Assembly: GCF_946480185.1 (NCBI RefSeq)
Contig: NZ_CAMLIG010000005.1
Location: forward strand, 62,001 to 126,000
From: an uncultured Pedobacter sp.
GTDB taxonomy: Bacteria > Bacteroidota > Bacteroidia > Sphingobacteriales > Sphingobacteriaceae
DNA length: 64,000 nucleotides
Direction of reading: 5' to 3'
Below the pieces are notes generated by a model. That model ran no database searches. It saw nothing but the letters and a program-made list of their open reading frames with translations, and was not told the origin of the DNA. A program made the position numbers and the translations under genes. Shown one piece after another: positions 35,417 to 44,716 of the stretch. Position 1 is the stretch's first letter, and every line of letters starts with the position of its first letter.

Positions 35417-35985
35417 TGGCTTACGCACCAAGATTAAAAAATAAATACAAAGAGGAAATTGTAAGCGCTTTAAAGGATAAATTCCAATATAAAAGCGTTA
35501 TGCAAGTACCTAAGTTGCAGAAAATTGCTATCAACCAAGGTGTTGGAGCAGGTGTAACTGACAAAAAGATCGTAGAATCTGCAATTTTAGAATTAACTAC
35601 CATTACTGGTCAACAGGCAGTTTCGGCTAAGTCTAAAAAGGATATTTCAAACTTTAAATTACGTAAAGGTATGCCGGTTGGTGTACGTGTAACTTTACGT
35701 GATAACCATATGTATGAGTTCCTAGACCGCTTAATTTCTGTAGCTCTTCCTCGTATCCGTGATTTCAAAGGAATCAATGATAAAGGTTTTGATGGACAAG
35801 GTAACTATACTTTGGGCGTATCAGAACAAATTATCTTCCCAGAGATCAACATTGATAAAATCAATAAGATCCAAGGTATGGATATTACATTTGTTACCAG
35901 CGCAGGTACAGATTTAGAAGCATTGGAATTGTTAAAACAATTCGGTTTACCATTTAAAAATCATAACATAGTTCACAATGGCTAA
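35416..35985 (+). CDS. rplE: Ribosomal protein uL5
   Basis: A 189-residue L5 that carries 5S rRNA in the central protuberance and contacts P-site tRNA. Motifs: [33 protein letters not shown] and [22 protein letters not shown]. It overlaps rplX by 1 nt and rpsN by 8 nt. Confidence 0.98.
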   Translation: MAYAPRLKNKYKEEIVSALKDKFQYKSVMQVPKLQKIAINQGVGAGVTDKKIVESAILELTTITGQQAVSAKSKKDISNFKLRKGMPVGVRVTLRDNHMYEFLDRLISVALPRIRDFKGINDKGFDGQGNYTLGVSEQIIFPEINIDKINKIQGMDITFVTSAGTDLEALELLKQFGLPFKNHNIVHNG

Positions 35986-36247
35986 AGAAGGAATAAAAGC
36001 TCGCGAAGTAAAGCGTCAGAAATTAGTTGATAAATACGCTTCTAAAAGAGAAGCACTTAAAGCTGCTGGCGATTTCGAAGGTTTAGATAAACTACCAAAA
36101 AACTCTTCTCCAGTACGTTTACATAACAGATGTAAATTAACTGGCCGTCCGAGAGGTTACATGCGTCAGTTTGGTATTTCACGTGTTACTTTCCGTGAAA
36201 TGGCTTTAGCTGGGAAAATTCCAGGGATTAGAAAAGCCAGCTGGTAA
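35978..36247 (+). CDS. rpsN: Ribosomal protein uS14, zinc-free type
   Basis: An 89-residue S14 of the small-subunit head. It is the long C-minus form: the zinc-ribbon CxxC pairs of the short type are missing, with one Cys in [19 protein letters not shown]. It overlaps the end of rplE by 8 nt. A 70-nt gap with a long hairpin separates it from rpsH. Confidence 0.97.
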   Translation: MAKEGIKAREVKRQKLVDKYASKREALKAAGDFEGLDKLPKNSSPVRLHNRCKLTGRPRGYMRQFGISRVTFREMALAGKIPGIRKASW

Positions 36248-36262
36248 TTAAAAAAGAATCAT

Positions 36263-36301
36263 AAAGAATTTTTTGTACCTTTGCGGTCCGAAAAATTCTT
36301 T
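36263..36301 (+). promoter_or_regulatory. Long hairpin with embedded -7-like element in the rpsN-rpsH gap
   Basis: AAAGAATTTTT (36263-36273) and AAAAATTCTTT (36291-36301) are perfect 11-bp inverted repeats. The loop contains TACCTTTG (36276-36283), a match to the -7 consensus, but no TTTG lies 19 bp upstream. It may be an attenuator-like structure, an RNA-processing site or an internal promoter. Confidence 0.5.
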
Positions 36302-36317
36302 TTTATATAACAATAAA

Positions 36318-36716
36318 ATGTATACAGATCCAATAGCAGATTATCTTACAAGAGTAAGGAATGCCATTAAGGCCAACCACAGGGTTGTAGAAATTCCTGC
36401 ATCAAACCTCAAAAAAGAAATTACAAAAGTACTTTTTGATAAAGGTTTCATCACGAATTATAAGTTCGAGGATAATGATGTTCAAGGCACTATTAAAGTA
36501 GCTTTAAAGTATCATCCAATAACTAAAATTCCGGCTATTCGCAGCATTGCGAGAGCAAGTAGACCAGGTTTGAGAAAATATGCAGGTATGGGCAATATGC
36601 CTAGAGTATTAAATGGTTTAGGAATTGCCATCATGTCAACTTCAAAAGGTGTAATGACCGATAAAGAAGCTAAACAGTTGAATATTGGTGGTGAGGTTTT
36701 ATGTTACGTTTACTAA
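36318..36716 (+). CDS. rpsH: Ribosomal protein uS8
   Basis: A 132-residue S8, a central-domain 16S rRNA binder that in E. coli also represses the spc operon. Motifs: MYTDPIADYLTRVRNA and MSTSKGVMTDKEAKQLNIGGEVLCYVY. The ATG at 36318 gives the normal family length; the frame stays open upstream to a TTG at 36273, but that would add 15 unrelated residues from the hairpin. Confidence 0.98.
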   Translation: MYTDPIADYLTRVRNAIKANHRVVEIPASNLKKEITKVLFDKGFITNYKFEDNDVQGTIKVALKYHPITKIPAIRSIARASRPGLRKYAGMGNMPRVLNGLGIAIMSTSKGVMTDKEAKQLNIGGEVLCYVY

Positions 36717-36718
36717 TT

Positions 36719-36724
36719 AGGAGG
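36719..36724 (+). promoter_or_regulatory. Strong Shine-Dalgarno sequence for rplF
   Basis: AGGAGG lies in the 16-nt rpsH-rplF gap, 8 nt before the ATG, the same spacing as at rpsS. It is outside any coding region. Confidence 0.65.
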
Positions 36725-36732
36725 AGAAAGAT

Positions 36733-37290
36733 ATGTCAAGAGTAGGTAAAGCCCCAATTTCAATCCCTAGTGGTGTAACAGTAACAGTTTCTAAAGAAAA
36801 TTTAGTAACGGTAAAAGGTCCAAAAGGTGAATTAAGTCAACAAGTAGATTCGGATATTGTCGTTGAACAAGAAGACGGAAATATTGTTGTAAAACGTCCA
36901 ACAGAACAAAAACGTCACAAAGCAATGCATGGTTTATACAGAGCGTTGATCAACAACATGGTTGTTGGCGTAACTGAAGGATATAAACTTCAGCAAGAAT
37001 TAGTAGGTGTTGGTTACAGAGCATCAAATCAAGGTAATACCTTAGATTTAGTGTTAGGTTTTTCTCACCATATCGTTTTTGCGCTTCCTCCAGAAATTAA
37101 AGTTGCGACAACATCAGAAAAAGGAAAGAATCCAACAATTATTTTAGAATCAATTGACAAGCAATTACTTGGTCAAGTTGCAGCTAAAATTCGTTCGTTA
37201 AGAGCTCCAGAACCTTATAAAGGTAAAGGTATCAAGTTTGTTGGTGAGCAATTGAGAAGAAAAGCAGGTAAGTCAGCATCTAAAAAATAA
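36733..37290 (+). CDS. rplF: Ribosomal protein uL6
   Basis: A 185-residue L6 near the factor-binding site. Motifs: [26 protein letters not shown] and [25 protein letters not shown]. It has a clear Shine-Dalgarno sequence and 5 nt to rplR. Confidence 0.98.
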   Translation: MSRVGKAPISIPSGVTVTVSKENLVTVKGPKGELSQQVDSDIVVEQEDGNIVVKRPTEQKRHKAMHGLYRALINNMVVGVTEGYKLQQELVGVGYRASNQGNTLDLVLGFSHHIVFALPPEIKVATTSEKGKNPTIILESIDKQLLGQVAAKIRSLRAPEPYKGKGIKFVGEQLRRKAGKSASKK

Positions 37291-37295
37291 TTGCA

Positions 37296-37652
37296 ATGGC
37301 AGGAAGAATTAAAATGTCTCGTAGAGAGAGAATTAAAAAGGGCATCAGAAAAAGAATTACTGGTTCTCCAGAGCGTCCACGTTTATCTGTTTTCAGAAGT
37401 AACAAAGGAATTTATGCTCAAATAATTGATGACAATGATGGCAAAACATTAGTTGCCGCTTCGTCTTCAGAAAAAGATTTCAGTGCAAAAGGTACCAAAA
37501 TAGATCAGTCTAAAGAGGTGGGTAAAAAAGTTGCCGAGAAAGCAATTGCAGCTGGAATTAAAGAAGTTGTTTTTGATAGAAATGGTTACTTGTACCATGG
37601 CCGAATTAAGTCTTTGGCTGAAGGTGCTCGTGAGGGTGGTTTAATCTTTTAA
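37296..37652 (+). CDS. rplR: Ribosomal protein uL18
   Basis: A 118-residue L18 that binds 5S rRNA. Motifs: [21 protein letters not shown] and the end [24 protein letters not shown]. It has 13 nt to rpsE. Confidence 0.98.
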   Translation: MAGRIKMSRRERIKKGIRKRITGSPERPRLSVFRSNKGIYAQIIDDNDGKTLVAASSSEKDFSAKGTKIDQSKEVGKKVAEKAIAAGIKEVVFDRNGYLYHGRIKSLAEGAREGGLIF

Positions 37653-37665
37653 TTGAGGTAGAGAA

Positions 37666-38184
37666 ATGTCAACTATAAATATAAAAAGAGTAAAAGCAAA
37701 CGAGATTGAATTAAAAGATCGTTTGGTTAGCATCCAGCGTGTTGCTAAAGTTACAAAAGGTGGACGTACTTTCAGTTTCTCTGCTATCGTTGTGGTAGGA
37801 GATGAAAACGGTGTTGTAGGTTACGGTTTGGGAAAAGCAAAAGAGGTTACTGAAGCAATTGCTAAAGGAATTGATGATGCTAAAAAGAATTTGGTAAAAG
37901 TGCCAATTATAAATGCCACTATTCCACATGAGCAAATCGGTAAATTTTCCGGAGGTTTTGTATTTTTAAAACCTGCCGCAAATGGTACTGGAGTTATTGC
38001 TGGTGGTGCGATGAGAGCTGTATTAGAGTCTGCGGGGGTACATAACGTACTTGCAAAATCTAAAGGTTCATCAAACCCGCACAACGTGGTTAAAGCAACT
38101 ATATCTGCATTATCTCAATTAAGAGATGCGCAAACGGTAGCTCAACAAAGAGGTGTTTCATTAAATAAAGTTTTTAACGGTTAA
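37666..38184 (+). CDS. rpsE: Ribosomal protein uS5
   Basis: A 172-residue S5 involved in decoding fidelity and mRNA unwinding. Motifs: [37 protein letters not shown] and [20 protein letters not shown]. It has 4 nt to rpmD. Confidence 0.98.
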   Translation: MSTINIKRVKANEIELKDRLVSIQRVAKVTKGGRTFSFSAIVVVGDENGVVGYGLGKAKEVTEAIAKGIDDAKKNLVKVPIINATIPHEQIGKFSGGFVFLKPAANGTGVIAGGAMRAVLESAGVHNVLAKSKGSSNPHNVVKATISALSQLRDAQTVAQQRGVSLNKVFNG

Positions 38185-38188
38185 GAAG

Positions 38189-38368
38189 ATGGCTAAGATA
38201 AAAATCACCCAGATTAAGAGCGTTATTGATAGAAGCGAACGCCAAAAAAGAACTATGCAAGCTTTAGGTTTGAGAAAAATCAGTAGCAGTGTAGTAGTAG
38301 AAGCTAACCCAGCGATTATCGGAATGGTTAGAAAAGTAAATCATTTGGTAGCCGTAGAAAAAGTATAA
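38189..38368 (+). CDS. rpmD: Ribosomal protein uL30
   Basis: A short gene of 59 codons in its expected place between rpsE and rplO. The product starts [19 protein letters not shown] and contains [15 protein letters not shown], matching the L30 pattern of a beta strand followed by KxTLxALGLxKxxxxV. It has 4 nt to rpsE and 5 nt to rplO. Confidence 0.96.
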   Translation: MAKIKITQIKSVIDRSERQKRTMQALGLRKISSSVVVEANPAIIGMVRKVNHLVAVEKV

Positions 38369-38373
38369 TTACC

Positions 38374-38820
38374 ATGAATTTAAGTAATTTAAAACCTGCA
38401 GAAGGTTCAACAAAAAATAGAAAAAGAATTGGTCGTGGTACTGGTTCTGGACGTGGCGGAACATCAACACGCGGTCACAAAGGAGCTGGATCCCGTTCTG
38501 GTTACAAATCTAAAATTGGTTTTGAAGGTGGTCAAATGCCTTTGCAACGTCGTGTGCCTAAGGTTGGATTTAAAAATCCAAACCGTATAGAGTACGTTGG
38601 AGTTAACCTTGATGTTTTACAAGGCTTAGCTGAAAAATTTGATTTAAAAACCATATCTTTCGACACGTTGAAAGAACACGGTTTAATTTCTAAAAATGAT
38701 TTAGTAAAAATCATGGGAAGAGGTGAAATCAAAGTTAAGGTAGACGTTAAAGCACACGGATTTACTGTAGCTGCTCAAAAAGCAATTGAAGCTTTAGGCG
38801 GTTCAGTAGAAAAAATATAA
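38374..38820 (+). CDS. rplO: Ribosomal protein uL15
   Basis: A 148-residue L15, a late-assembly large-subunit protein. Gly/Arg-rich N-terminus (RIGRGTGSGRGGTSTRGHKG, then FEGGQMPLQRRVPKVGF) and C-terminal domain VDVKAHGFTVAAQKAIEALGG. It has 9 nt to secY. Confidence 0.98.
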   Translation: MNLSNLKPAEGSTKNRKRIGRGTGSGRGGTSTRGHKGAGSRSGYKSKIGFEGGQMPLQRRVPKVGFKNPNRIEYVGVNLDVLQGLAEKFDLKTISFDTLKEHGLISKNDLVKIMGRGEIKVKVDVKAHGFTVAAQKAIEALGGSVEKI

Positions 38821-38829
38821 TCATATTTA

Positions 38830-40167
38830 ATGAAGAAGCTGTTCACAACATTATCCAATATTTGGAAAATTGAGGAATTAAGAGTGCGTATTTTATACAC
38901 GCTCTTAATTCTTTTGGTATATAGAATTGGTTCATTTATCGTTTTGCCTGGAGTTGATCCTGCATCTTTAGATCACCAACAAGCTAAAGACGGTTTGTTA
39001 GGTCTTTTAAATATGTTTGCAGGTGGTTCTTTTTCAAGAGCCTCTATTTTTGCTTTAGGTGTTATGCCTTATATTTCAGCCTCTATCGTAGTTCAGCTTT
39101 TAGGTATCGCTGTTCCGTATTTTCAAAAAATGCAGAATGAGGGTGAAAGCGGACGTAAAAAAATCGATCAAATCACCCGCTATTTAACAATCGGTATTAC
39201 TGCTTTGCAGGCTATTGGATATGTTAAATCTCAAATCGCTCCAGAGGCTAGATTAATTTCTGATCCATTGTTTACAATTTCTTCCATGATAATTTTAACT
39301 GCCGGAACCATGTTTGTAATGTGGATGGGAGAGAAAATTACCGATAAGGGTATAGGAAATGGTATCTCTATATTAATTATGGTGGGTATTATTGCTCAGT
39401 TGCCTTATGGTATTGGTGCCGAATTTATGAGCAGACAAAATGGTCAAGGAGGTTTAATTGCTTTCTTTATTGAATTTGTTGCATTATTTGCGGTAGTATT
39501 ATTTACGGTTTTAATTCTTCAAGGAACACGTAAAGTACCTGTACAGTATGCGAAGAAAATCGTTGGAAACAAACAATACGGTGGCGTTAGACAATATATC
39601 CCTCTAAAGCTTAACGCTGCTGGGGTTATGCCAATCATTTTTGCGCAAGCAATTATGTTTATTCCTTCAACAATTGGTCAGTTTTTTCCTGCAGCTCAGT
39701 CTTCGTTTTTAGCTTCATTTAGTGATTATACTTCGGTTACTTATAACCTTACATTCGCTATACTGATTGTTCTATTTACGTTCTTCTATACAGCCATTAC
39801 GATTAATCCTAATCAAATGTCAGATGATATGAAGAAAAACGGTGGATTTATTCCAGGTATTAAACCAGGTAAAGCTACGGCAGATTTTATAGATGCTATT
39901 ATTTCTAGGATTACTTTCCCAGGCTCTCTATTCTTAGCCGTTATCGCAATATTGCCAGCCTTTGCTATCATTGCAGGTGTAAATTCTCAGTTTGCGCATT
40001 TCTTTGGTGGTACTTCTTTATTGATTTTGGTTGCGGTTGTATTGGATACTCTGCAACAAGTGGAAAGCCATTTATTAATGCGTCATTACGATGGATTAAT
40101 GAAAACGGGAAGAATTAGCGGACGTACTGCATCTACATCAATTGGGACTTCAGAGGCTGTAATCTAG
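38830..40167 (+). CDS. secY: Protein translocase subunit SecY
   Basis: A 445-residue, ten-helix channel of the Sec translocon in the inner membrane. Motifs: ILLVYRIGSFIVLPGV (TM1), MPYISASIVVQLL (TM2 plug side), GNGISILIMVGII and the TM10 region LLILVAVVLDTLQQVESHLLMRHYDG. It is co-transcribed with ribosomal genes, as in most bacteria; map follows after 7 nt. Confidence 0.98.
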   Translation: MKKLFTTLSNIWKIEELRVRILYTLLILLVYRIGSFIVLPGVDPASLDHQQAKDGLLGLLNMFAGGSFSRASIFALGVMPYISASIVVQLLGIAVPYFQKMQNEGESGRKKIDQITRYLTIGITALQAIGYVKSQIAPEARLISDPLFTISSMIILTAGTMFVMWMGEKITDKGIGNGISILIMVGIIAQLPYGIGAEFMSRQNGQGGLIAFFIEFVALFAVVLFTVLILQGTRKVPVQYAKKIVGNKQYGGVRQYIPLKLNAAGVMPIIFAQAIMFIPSTIGQFFPAAQSSFLASFSDYTSVTYNLTFAILIVLFTFFYTAITINPNQMSDDMKKNGGFIPGIKPGKATADFIDAIISRITFPGSLFLAVIAILPAFAIIAGVNSQFAHFFGGTSLLILVAVVLDTLQQVESHLLMRHYDGLMKTGRISGRTASTSIGTSEAVI

Positions 40168-40174
40168 GCTTAGA

Positions 40175-40957
40175 ATGTCAAAAATAATTTTTAAGTCGGC
40201 AGAGGAAATCGAACTAATTAGAATTAGTTCACAGCTTGTTGCAAAAACTCATGCCGAAGTTGCAAAAGTTATAGGCGAGGGTGTAACTACTAAACATTTG
40301 AATAAGGTTGCCGAAGAGTTTATTAGAGATAATAATGCGACACCAGCTTTTTTAAATTACAACGGTTTTCCTTACACTTTGTGCATTTCTCTAAATGACC
40401 AAGTGGTTCACGGTTTCCCTAGTGATTACGAGTTGCGAAGCGGAGATATTGTTTCTGTAGATTGTGGGGTAATAAAAGATAATTACTTTGGAGACTCGGC
40501 ATATACCTTTATGGTAGGCGAAGTTGAAGAAGAAACAAAACAGCTGTTGAAAGTTACCCAAGAGTGCCTGTATTTAGCGATAGAACAGGCAGTTGTAGGC
40601 AATAGAATTGGAGACATAGGTTTTGCCTGCCAACAACATGCAGAAAAACACGGTTACGGTGTGGTGAGGGAATTGGTTGGCCACGGTGTTGGTAAAATGT
40701 TGCATGAGAAACCAGAGGTTCCAAATTACGGAAAAAGAGGTTCGGGAATAAAGTTAACAGAAGGGATGGTGATTGCTATTGAACCGATGATTAACGCAGG
40801 CAGAGCCGGTGTTAAGTTTTGGGATGATGGTTGGACTGTATCCACAGTTGATAAAAAACCTTCGGCGCATTTTGAGCATACGGTGGCAATTAAAAAGGGA
40901 AAAGCAGATATTTTGTCAACCTTTGACTACGTAGAAGAAGTTTTAAATAAAAAATAG
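40175..40957 (+). CDS. map: Methionine aminopeptidase type I
   Basis: A 260-residue enzyme removing the N-terminal Met from nascent proteins with a two-metal centre. Metal ligands are visible in VSVDCGVIKDNYFGDSAYTF (two Asp), VGHGVGKMLHEKPEVPNYG (His), VIAIEPMINAG (Glu) and the last Glu in HFEHTVAI. Type I because no large insert is present. The secY-map-infA order resembles Gram-positive arrays but without adk. Confidence 0.97.
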   Translation: MSKIIFKSAEEIELIRISSQLVAKTHAEVAKVIGEGVTTKHLNKVAEEFIRDNNATPAFLNYNGFPYTLCISLNDQVVHGFPSDYELRSGDIVSVDCGVIKDNYFGDSAYTFMVGEVEEETKQLLKVTQECLYLAIEQAVVGNRIGDIGFACQQHAEKHGYGVVRELVGHGVGKMLHEKPEVPNYGKRGSGIKLTEGMVIAIEPMINAGRAGVKFWDDGWTVSTVDKKPSAHFEHTVAIKKGKADILSTFDYVEEVLNKK

Positions 40958-40976
40958 GAATTTAAATATTTTTACT

Positions 40977-40984
40977 TAATTTTG
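40977..40984 (+). promoter_or_regulatory. Candidate -7 element upstream of infA
   Basis: TAATTTTG matches TAnnTTTG in the 71-nt map-infA gap, 44 nt before the infA ATG. The motif and gap suggest an internal promoter for infA to rpsD. No clear -33 element is visible. Confidence 0.55.
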
Positions 40985-41028
40985 CATCCCGCTTTGGGCG
41001 GTGCTAATGCAGTAAAAATCAAAGAAAT

Positions 41029-41247
41029 ATGGCTAAACAATCCTCTATAGAGCAAGACGGAATAATAAAAGAAGCATTGTCAAATGCAATGTTTCGTGTT
41101 GAACTAGAGAACGGTCATGAGATTATAGCACACATTTCGGGTAAAATGAGAATGCATTACATTAAAATTTTACCTGGAGACCGTGTTAAATTGGAGATGT
41201 CTCCGTATGATCTTACAAAAGGTAGAATAACTTATAGGTATAAATAA
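41029..41247 (+). CDS. infA: Translation initiation factor IF-1
   Basis: A 72-residue OB-fold protein that blocks the ribosomal A site during initiation. It is the standard length and sequence: [38 protein letters not shown] and [11 protein letters not shown]. It has 1 nt to rpmJ. Confidence 0.98.
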   Translation: MAKQSSIEQDGIIKEALSNAMFRVELENGHEIIAHISGKMRMHYIKILPGDRVKLEMSPYDLTKGRITYRYK

Positions 41248-41248
41248 A

Positions 41249-41365
41249 ATGAAAGTTAGAGCATCCATTAAAAAGCGCAGCGTTGATTGCAAGATTGTCC
41301 GCAGAAACGGAAAACTATATGTAATCAATAAGAAGAACCCTAAGTTCAAACAGCGTCAAGGTTAA
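41249..41365 (+). CDS. rpmJ: Ribosomal protein bL36, zinc-free type
   Basis: A 38-codon gene, 1 nt after infA. The product starts [11 protein letters not shown] and ends NPKFKQRQG, clearly L36. The zinc ligands (three Cys and one His) are lost except one Cys (Cys14), so it is the C-minus paralogue that works without zinc. It has 24 nt to rpsM. Confidence 0.97.
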   Translation: MKVRASIKKRSVDCKIVRRNGKLYVINKKNPKFKQRQG

Positions 41366-41389
41366 TTATTAAACTATCAACAAAATTAA

Positions 41390-41767
41390 ATGGCAAGGAT
41401 AGCAGGTATTGATTTACCAAAAAACAAAAGAGGAGAGATCGGCCTTACTTATATCTTCGGTATAGGAAGAAGCACAGCCCAATCTATTTTAGAGCAAGCT
41501 GGCATTAGCGTAGATAAAAAAGTTCAAGATTGGACCGATGAAGAATTAACAGCGATCCGTAACATTATCAATGAATCTATCAAGGTAGAAGGTCAGCTTC
41601 GCTCTGAGGTTCAGTTAAACATCAAACGTTTAATGGATATCGGTTGTTACAGAGGACTACGCCACAGGAAAGGTTTGCCACTACGTGGACAACGAACCAA
41701 AAACAACTCTCGTACCCGTAAAGGAAAGAGAAAAACTGTTGCGAACAAGAAAAAAGCTACTAAATAA
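41390..41767 (+). CDS. rpsM: Ribosomal protein uS13
   Basis: A 125-residue S13 of the small-subunit head that bridges to L5. Motifs: [30 protein letters not shown] and [27 protein letters not shown]. The C-terminal tail is strongly basic, as is typical. Confidence 0.98.
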   Translation: MARIAGIDLPKNKRGEIGLTYIFGIGRSTAQSILEQAGISVDKKVQDWTDEELTAIRNIINESIKVEGQLRSEVQLNIKRLMDIGCYRGLRHRKGLPLRGQRTKNNSRTRKGKRKTVANKKKATK

Positions 41768-41783
41768 TAATTGATAGTAAGAA

Positions 41784-42173
41784 ATGGCTAAGTCAAAAAA
41801 AGTTACTAAAAAGCGTTTAGTTGTAGTTGAGCCTATTGGGCAAGCTCATATTAACGCTACCTTTAATAACATCATTATCACGCTAACCAATAATCAAGGA
41901 CAAACAATTTCTTGGTCATCAGCTGGAAAGCAAGGATTTAAAGGTTCTAAAAAGAACACTCCGTACGCAGCTTCTCAAGCAGCGATTGATTGCGGTAAGG
42001 TGGCCCACGATTTGGGTTTACGTAAAGTTGAGGTTTTTGTTAAAGGACCAGGGTCTGGTCGCGAGTCGGCTATCCGTACTTTACAAAATTCAGGATTGGA
42101 AGTAACAACTATTAAAGATATTACTCCACTTCCTCACAACGGATGTCGTCCACCAAAAAGAAGAAGAGTTTAA
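41784..42173 (+). CDS. rpsK: Ribosomal protein uS11
   Basis: A 129-residue S11 at the platform near the Shine-Dalgarno cleft. Motifs: [36 protein letters not shown] and [16 protein letters not shown]. It has 62 nt to rpsD. Confidence 0.98.
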   Translation: MAKSKKVTKKRLVVVEPIGQAHINATFNNIIITLTNNQGQTISWSSAGKQGFKGSKKNTPYAASQAAIDCGKVAHDLGLRKVEVFVKGPGSGRESAIRTLQNSGLEVTTIKDITPLPHNGCRPPKRRRV

Positions 42174-42235
42174 TTATTTATTTTAAAGATAAGATTCTCC
42201 CGATAAAGTTGGGATGATACTTTAAAACACACAAA

Positions 42236-42844
42236 ATGGCAAGATATACAGGTCCAAAATCCAAAATAGCCCGTAAATTCAGAGAACCAATTTTTGGTCC
42301 TGATAAGGCATTAGATAGAAAAAATTATCCTCCCGGACAGCATGGTGCTTCTAAAAGAAGAGGAAAGCAGTCTGAATATGCAGTTCAGTTATCTGAGAAG
42401 CAAAAAGTAAAATACACTTACGGTGTATTGGAGAAACAATTCTCTAACCTTTTCAAAAAAGCATCTGCAAGAGAAGGCATTACAGGAACAAACTTATTGC
42501 AATTGTTAGAAGCAAGATTAGACAACGCAGTTTACCGTTTAGGTATTGCGCCAACAAGATCTGGTGCTCGTCAATTGGTTTCCCACAGACACATTACAGT
42601 AAACGGTTCAGTAGTTAACATTCCATCTTACACTTTAAAAGCGGGTGATGTTGTAGCCGTTAGAGAAAAATCTCAAAGCTTAGAAACTATTACTGCATCA
42701 GTAGCCGGACATACAATTAACAAATACGGTTGGTTAGAGTGGGATGCGAAAGCATTATCTGGTAAATTTATATCGTACCCAGAACGCGAAAGTATTCCTG
42801 AAAACATCAAGGAAAACTTAATCGTCGAGTTGTACTCTAAATAA
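42236..42844 (+). CDS. rpsD: Ribosomal protein uS4
   Basis: A 202-residue S4, the 16S assembly initiator. It is a C-minus form without the N-terminal zinc Cys set. The S4 RNA-binding domain reads [28 protein letters not shown] terminator-like hairpin lies just after the stop, so it may end one transcript. Confidence 0.98.
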   Translation: MARYTGPKSKIARKFREPIFGPDKALDRKNYPPGQHGASKRRGKQSEYAVQLSEKQKVKYTYGVLEKQFSNLFKKASAREGITGTNLLQLLEARLDNAVYRLGIAPTRSGARQLVSHRHITVNGSVVNIPSYTLKAGDVVAVREKSQSLETITASVAGHTINKYGWLEWDAKALSGKFISYPERESIPENIKENLIVELYSK

Positions 42845-42855
42845 TGATGAAAATT

Positions 42856-42895
42856 AATTGCTGGTTCTTGTACAAATCGAGAACTAGCAATTTTT
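42856..42895 (+). terminator. Terminator-like hairpin between rpsD and rpoA
   Basis: AATTGCTGGTTCT (42856-42868) pairs over 13 positions (one G-T) with AGAACTAGCAATT (42880-42892), followed by T residues to 42895. It is a strong structure in the 89-nt gap and could partly uncouple rpoA-rplQ from the array. Confidence 0.7.
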
Positions 42896-42933
42896 ATTTA
42901 TCCAAAAATTAACGATTAACATAAGGCAAATAA

Positions 42934-43926
42934 ATGACAATTTTAGCATTTCAGAGACCCGATAAAGTAATTATGCAGAAATCAACAGATTTCGATGGTA
43001 CGTTTGAATTTCGTCCGTTGGAACCTGGTTTTGGTGTTACTATAGGTAATTCACTTAGAAGAATTTTGCTTTCTTCATTAGAAGGTTTCGCAATTACGTC
43101 TGTACGTTTTTCAGGTGTTTCTCACGAATTCTCTACCATCAAAGGTGTAGCTGAAGACGTAGTAGATATCATTTTAAACTTAAAACAAGTTCGTTTTAAG
43201 AAAACTGGCGATTCTGGTGATAACGAAAAAATCTTCGTTATTATTAACGGACAAGAGTCTTTTAAAGCCGGCGATATTACCAAATTCTCTAACAACTTCG
43301 AGGTTTTAAATCCTGATTTTGTAATTTGTAATATGGAAGATTCTGTTACTTTAGAAATAGAATTAACCATTAACAAAGGAAGAGGATACGTTGCAGCAGA
43401 GGAAAACAAAAATGCTGATGCACCAGTTGGTGTAATTGCAATCGACTCTATCTACACACCAATCAAAAATGTTAAATATACGATTGAAAACTTCAGGGTT
43501 GAACAAAAAACTGATTACGAAAAATTGGTTTTAGATATTACTACCGATGGTTCAATTCATCCAGAAGAAGCATTAAAGGAAGCTGCTAAGATTTTGATTC
43601 AGCACTTTATGTTGTTTTCTGATGAAAACTTAGTATTAGAATCTCAAGCTAAAGAAGAAACTAAAGAAGTTGACGAGGAAGTTTTGCACATGCGTAAAAT
43701 CCTGAAAACTGAATTGGTTGATTTAGATCTTTCTGTAAGAGCATTAAATTGTTTGAAAGCTGCAGATATCAGATCATTAGCTGAGTTAGTTTCTTATGAT
43801 GTTGCTGATATGTTGAAATTCAGAAACTTTGGTAAAAAATCACTAACAGAAATCCAAGAGCTAGTTAAATCAAAAGGTTTATCTTTTGGTATGAACTTGT
43901 CTAAATTTAAATTAGACGAAGAGTAA
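42934..43926 (+). CDS. rpoA: RNA polymerase subunit alpha
   Basis: A 330-residue alpha subunit. The N-terminal assembly domain starts [26 protein letters not shown]; a linker precedes the C-terminal domain, which contains [21 protein letters not shown] and [19 protein letters not shown], the DNA- and activator-contacting helix-hairpin-helix. Normal length. It lies after a terminator-like hairpin, with 104 nt to rplQ. Confidence 0.98.
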   Translation: MTILAFQRPDKVIMQKSTDFDGTFEFRPLEPGFGVTIGNSLRRILLSSLEGFAITSVRFSGVSHEFSTIKGVAEDVVDIILNLKQVRFKKTGDSGDNEKIFVIINGQESFKAGDITKFSNNFEVLNPDFVICNMEDSVTLEIELTINKGRGYVAAEENKNADAPVGVIAIDSIYTPIKNVKYTIENFRVEQKTDYEKLVLDITTDGSIHPEEALKEAAKILIQHFMLFSDENLVLESQAKEETKEVDEEVLHMRKILKTELVDLDLSVRALNCLKAADIRSLAELVSYDVADMLKFRNFGKKSLTEIQELVKSKGLSFGMNLSKFKLDEE

Positions 43927-43958
43927 AACTCTAAAATCCCGTAAGGGAAATAAAAAGC

Positions 43959-43975
43959 ATGCGTAAATGACGCAT
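43959..43975 (+). other. Hairpin in the rpoA-rplQ gap
   Basis: ATGCGT-AAATG-ACGCAT forms a perfect 6-bp stem in the 104-nt gap. A smaller CCC-GTAA-GGG stem lies just upstream (43938-43947). There is no T-run; perhaps an RNA-processing or regulatory structure. Confidence 0.4.
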
Positions 43976-44030
43976 AATTCCCGGTTCGCCATGGTGGCTT
44001 GAACTGACGGTATGCGCAAATAAATAAATA

Positions 44031-44591
44031 ATGAGACACGGAAAAAAATTTAATCACCTAGGTCGTAAAACAGCTCACAGAAAAGCGATGTTGGCTAATA
44101 TGGCCTCATCTTTAATTGAACACAAACGTATTACTACTACTTTGGCCAAAGCTAAAGCTTTAAGAGTATATGTTGAGCCAATTATTACTAAGTCAAAAAA
44201 CGATACTACGCACTCTCGTCGTACAGTATTTGCTTACTTACAAAACAAAGAAGTTGTTACAACTTTATTCCGTGAAGTAGCAGAAAAAGTTGCTACCCGT
44301 CCAGGTGGTTACACTCGTATTGTTAAGTTAGGGAATCGTTTAGGTGATAACGCTGAAATGGCGTTAATCGAATTGGTAGATTTTAACACTATTTACAACG
44401 CAGACGCTAAAGTTGAGAAAAAATCAACTCGTAGAAGAGGCTCTAAAGCTAAAAAAACTGACGCTCCAGTAGCAGAGGCAAAAGTAGAAGAAGCCGTTTT
44501 AGTAGAAGAAGCTCCAGAAGCGAAAGCAGAAGAAGCTCCTGCTAAAGAAGCGAAAGCAGATTCTTCAGAAGAAGAAAAATCAGCTGAATAA
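44031..44591 (+). CDS. rplQ: Ribosomal protein bL17 with Ala/Glu/Lys-rich tail
   Basis: A 186-residue L17 near the exit tunnel. The core (1-115) has [21 protein letters not shown] and [26 protein letters not shown]. Residues after about 125 are a low-complexity tail of Ala, Glu and Lys (repeats such as [17 protein letters not shown]), about 60 residues beyond E. coli L17 (127). A strong terminator follows. Confidence 0.98.
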   Translation: MRHGKKFNHLGRKTAHRKAMLANMASSLIEHKRITTTLAKAKALRVYVEPIITKSKNDTTHSRRTVFAYLQNKEVVTTLFREVAEKVATRPGGYTRIVKLGNRLGDNAEMALIELVDFNTIYNADAKVEKKSTRRRGSKAKKTDAPVAEAKVEEAVLVEEAPEAKAEEAPAKEAKADSSEEEKSAE

Positions 44592-44611
44592 TTATATTAT
44601 TCTTTTGAAAG

Positions 44612-44644
44612 CCTCCAACATTAATTTGTTGGAGGTTTTTTTTT
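44612..44644 (+). terminator. Intrinsic terminator of the ribosomal array
   Basis: CCTCCAACA-TTAATT-TGTTGGAGG, a perfect 9-bp stem, is followed by nine T residues. It lies 20 nt after the rplQ stop and ends the array. Confidence 0.92.
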
Positions 44645-44716
44645 GATTTTTTTCTCAAAAAGATAAAGATCATTTGCACATCAAGTGCTTAATTTAAGTA
44701 TATTAACGTTTGATTT

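Noticed and set aside
36273..36317. Longer N-terminus for rpsH
   Set aside because: It would read through the hairpin and add 15 residues unknown in S8; ATG at 36318 gives the standard 132.
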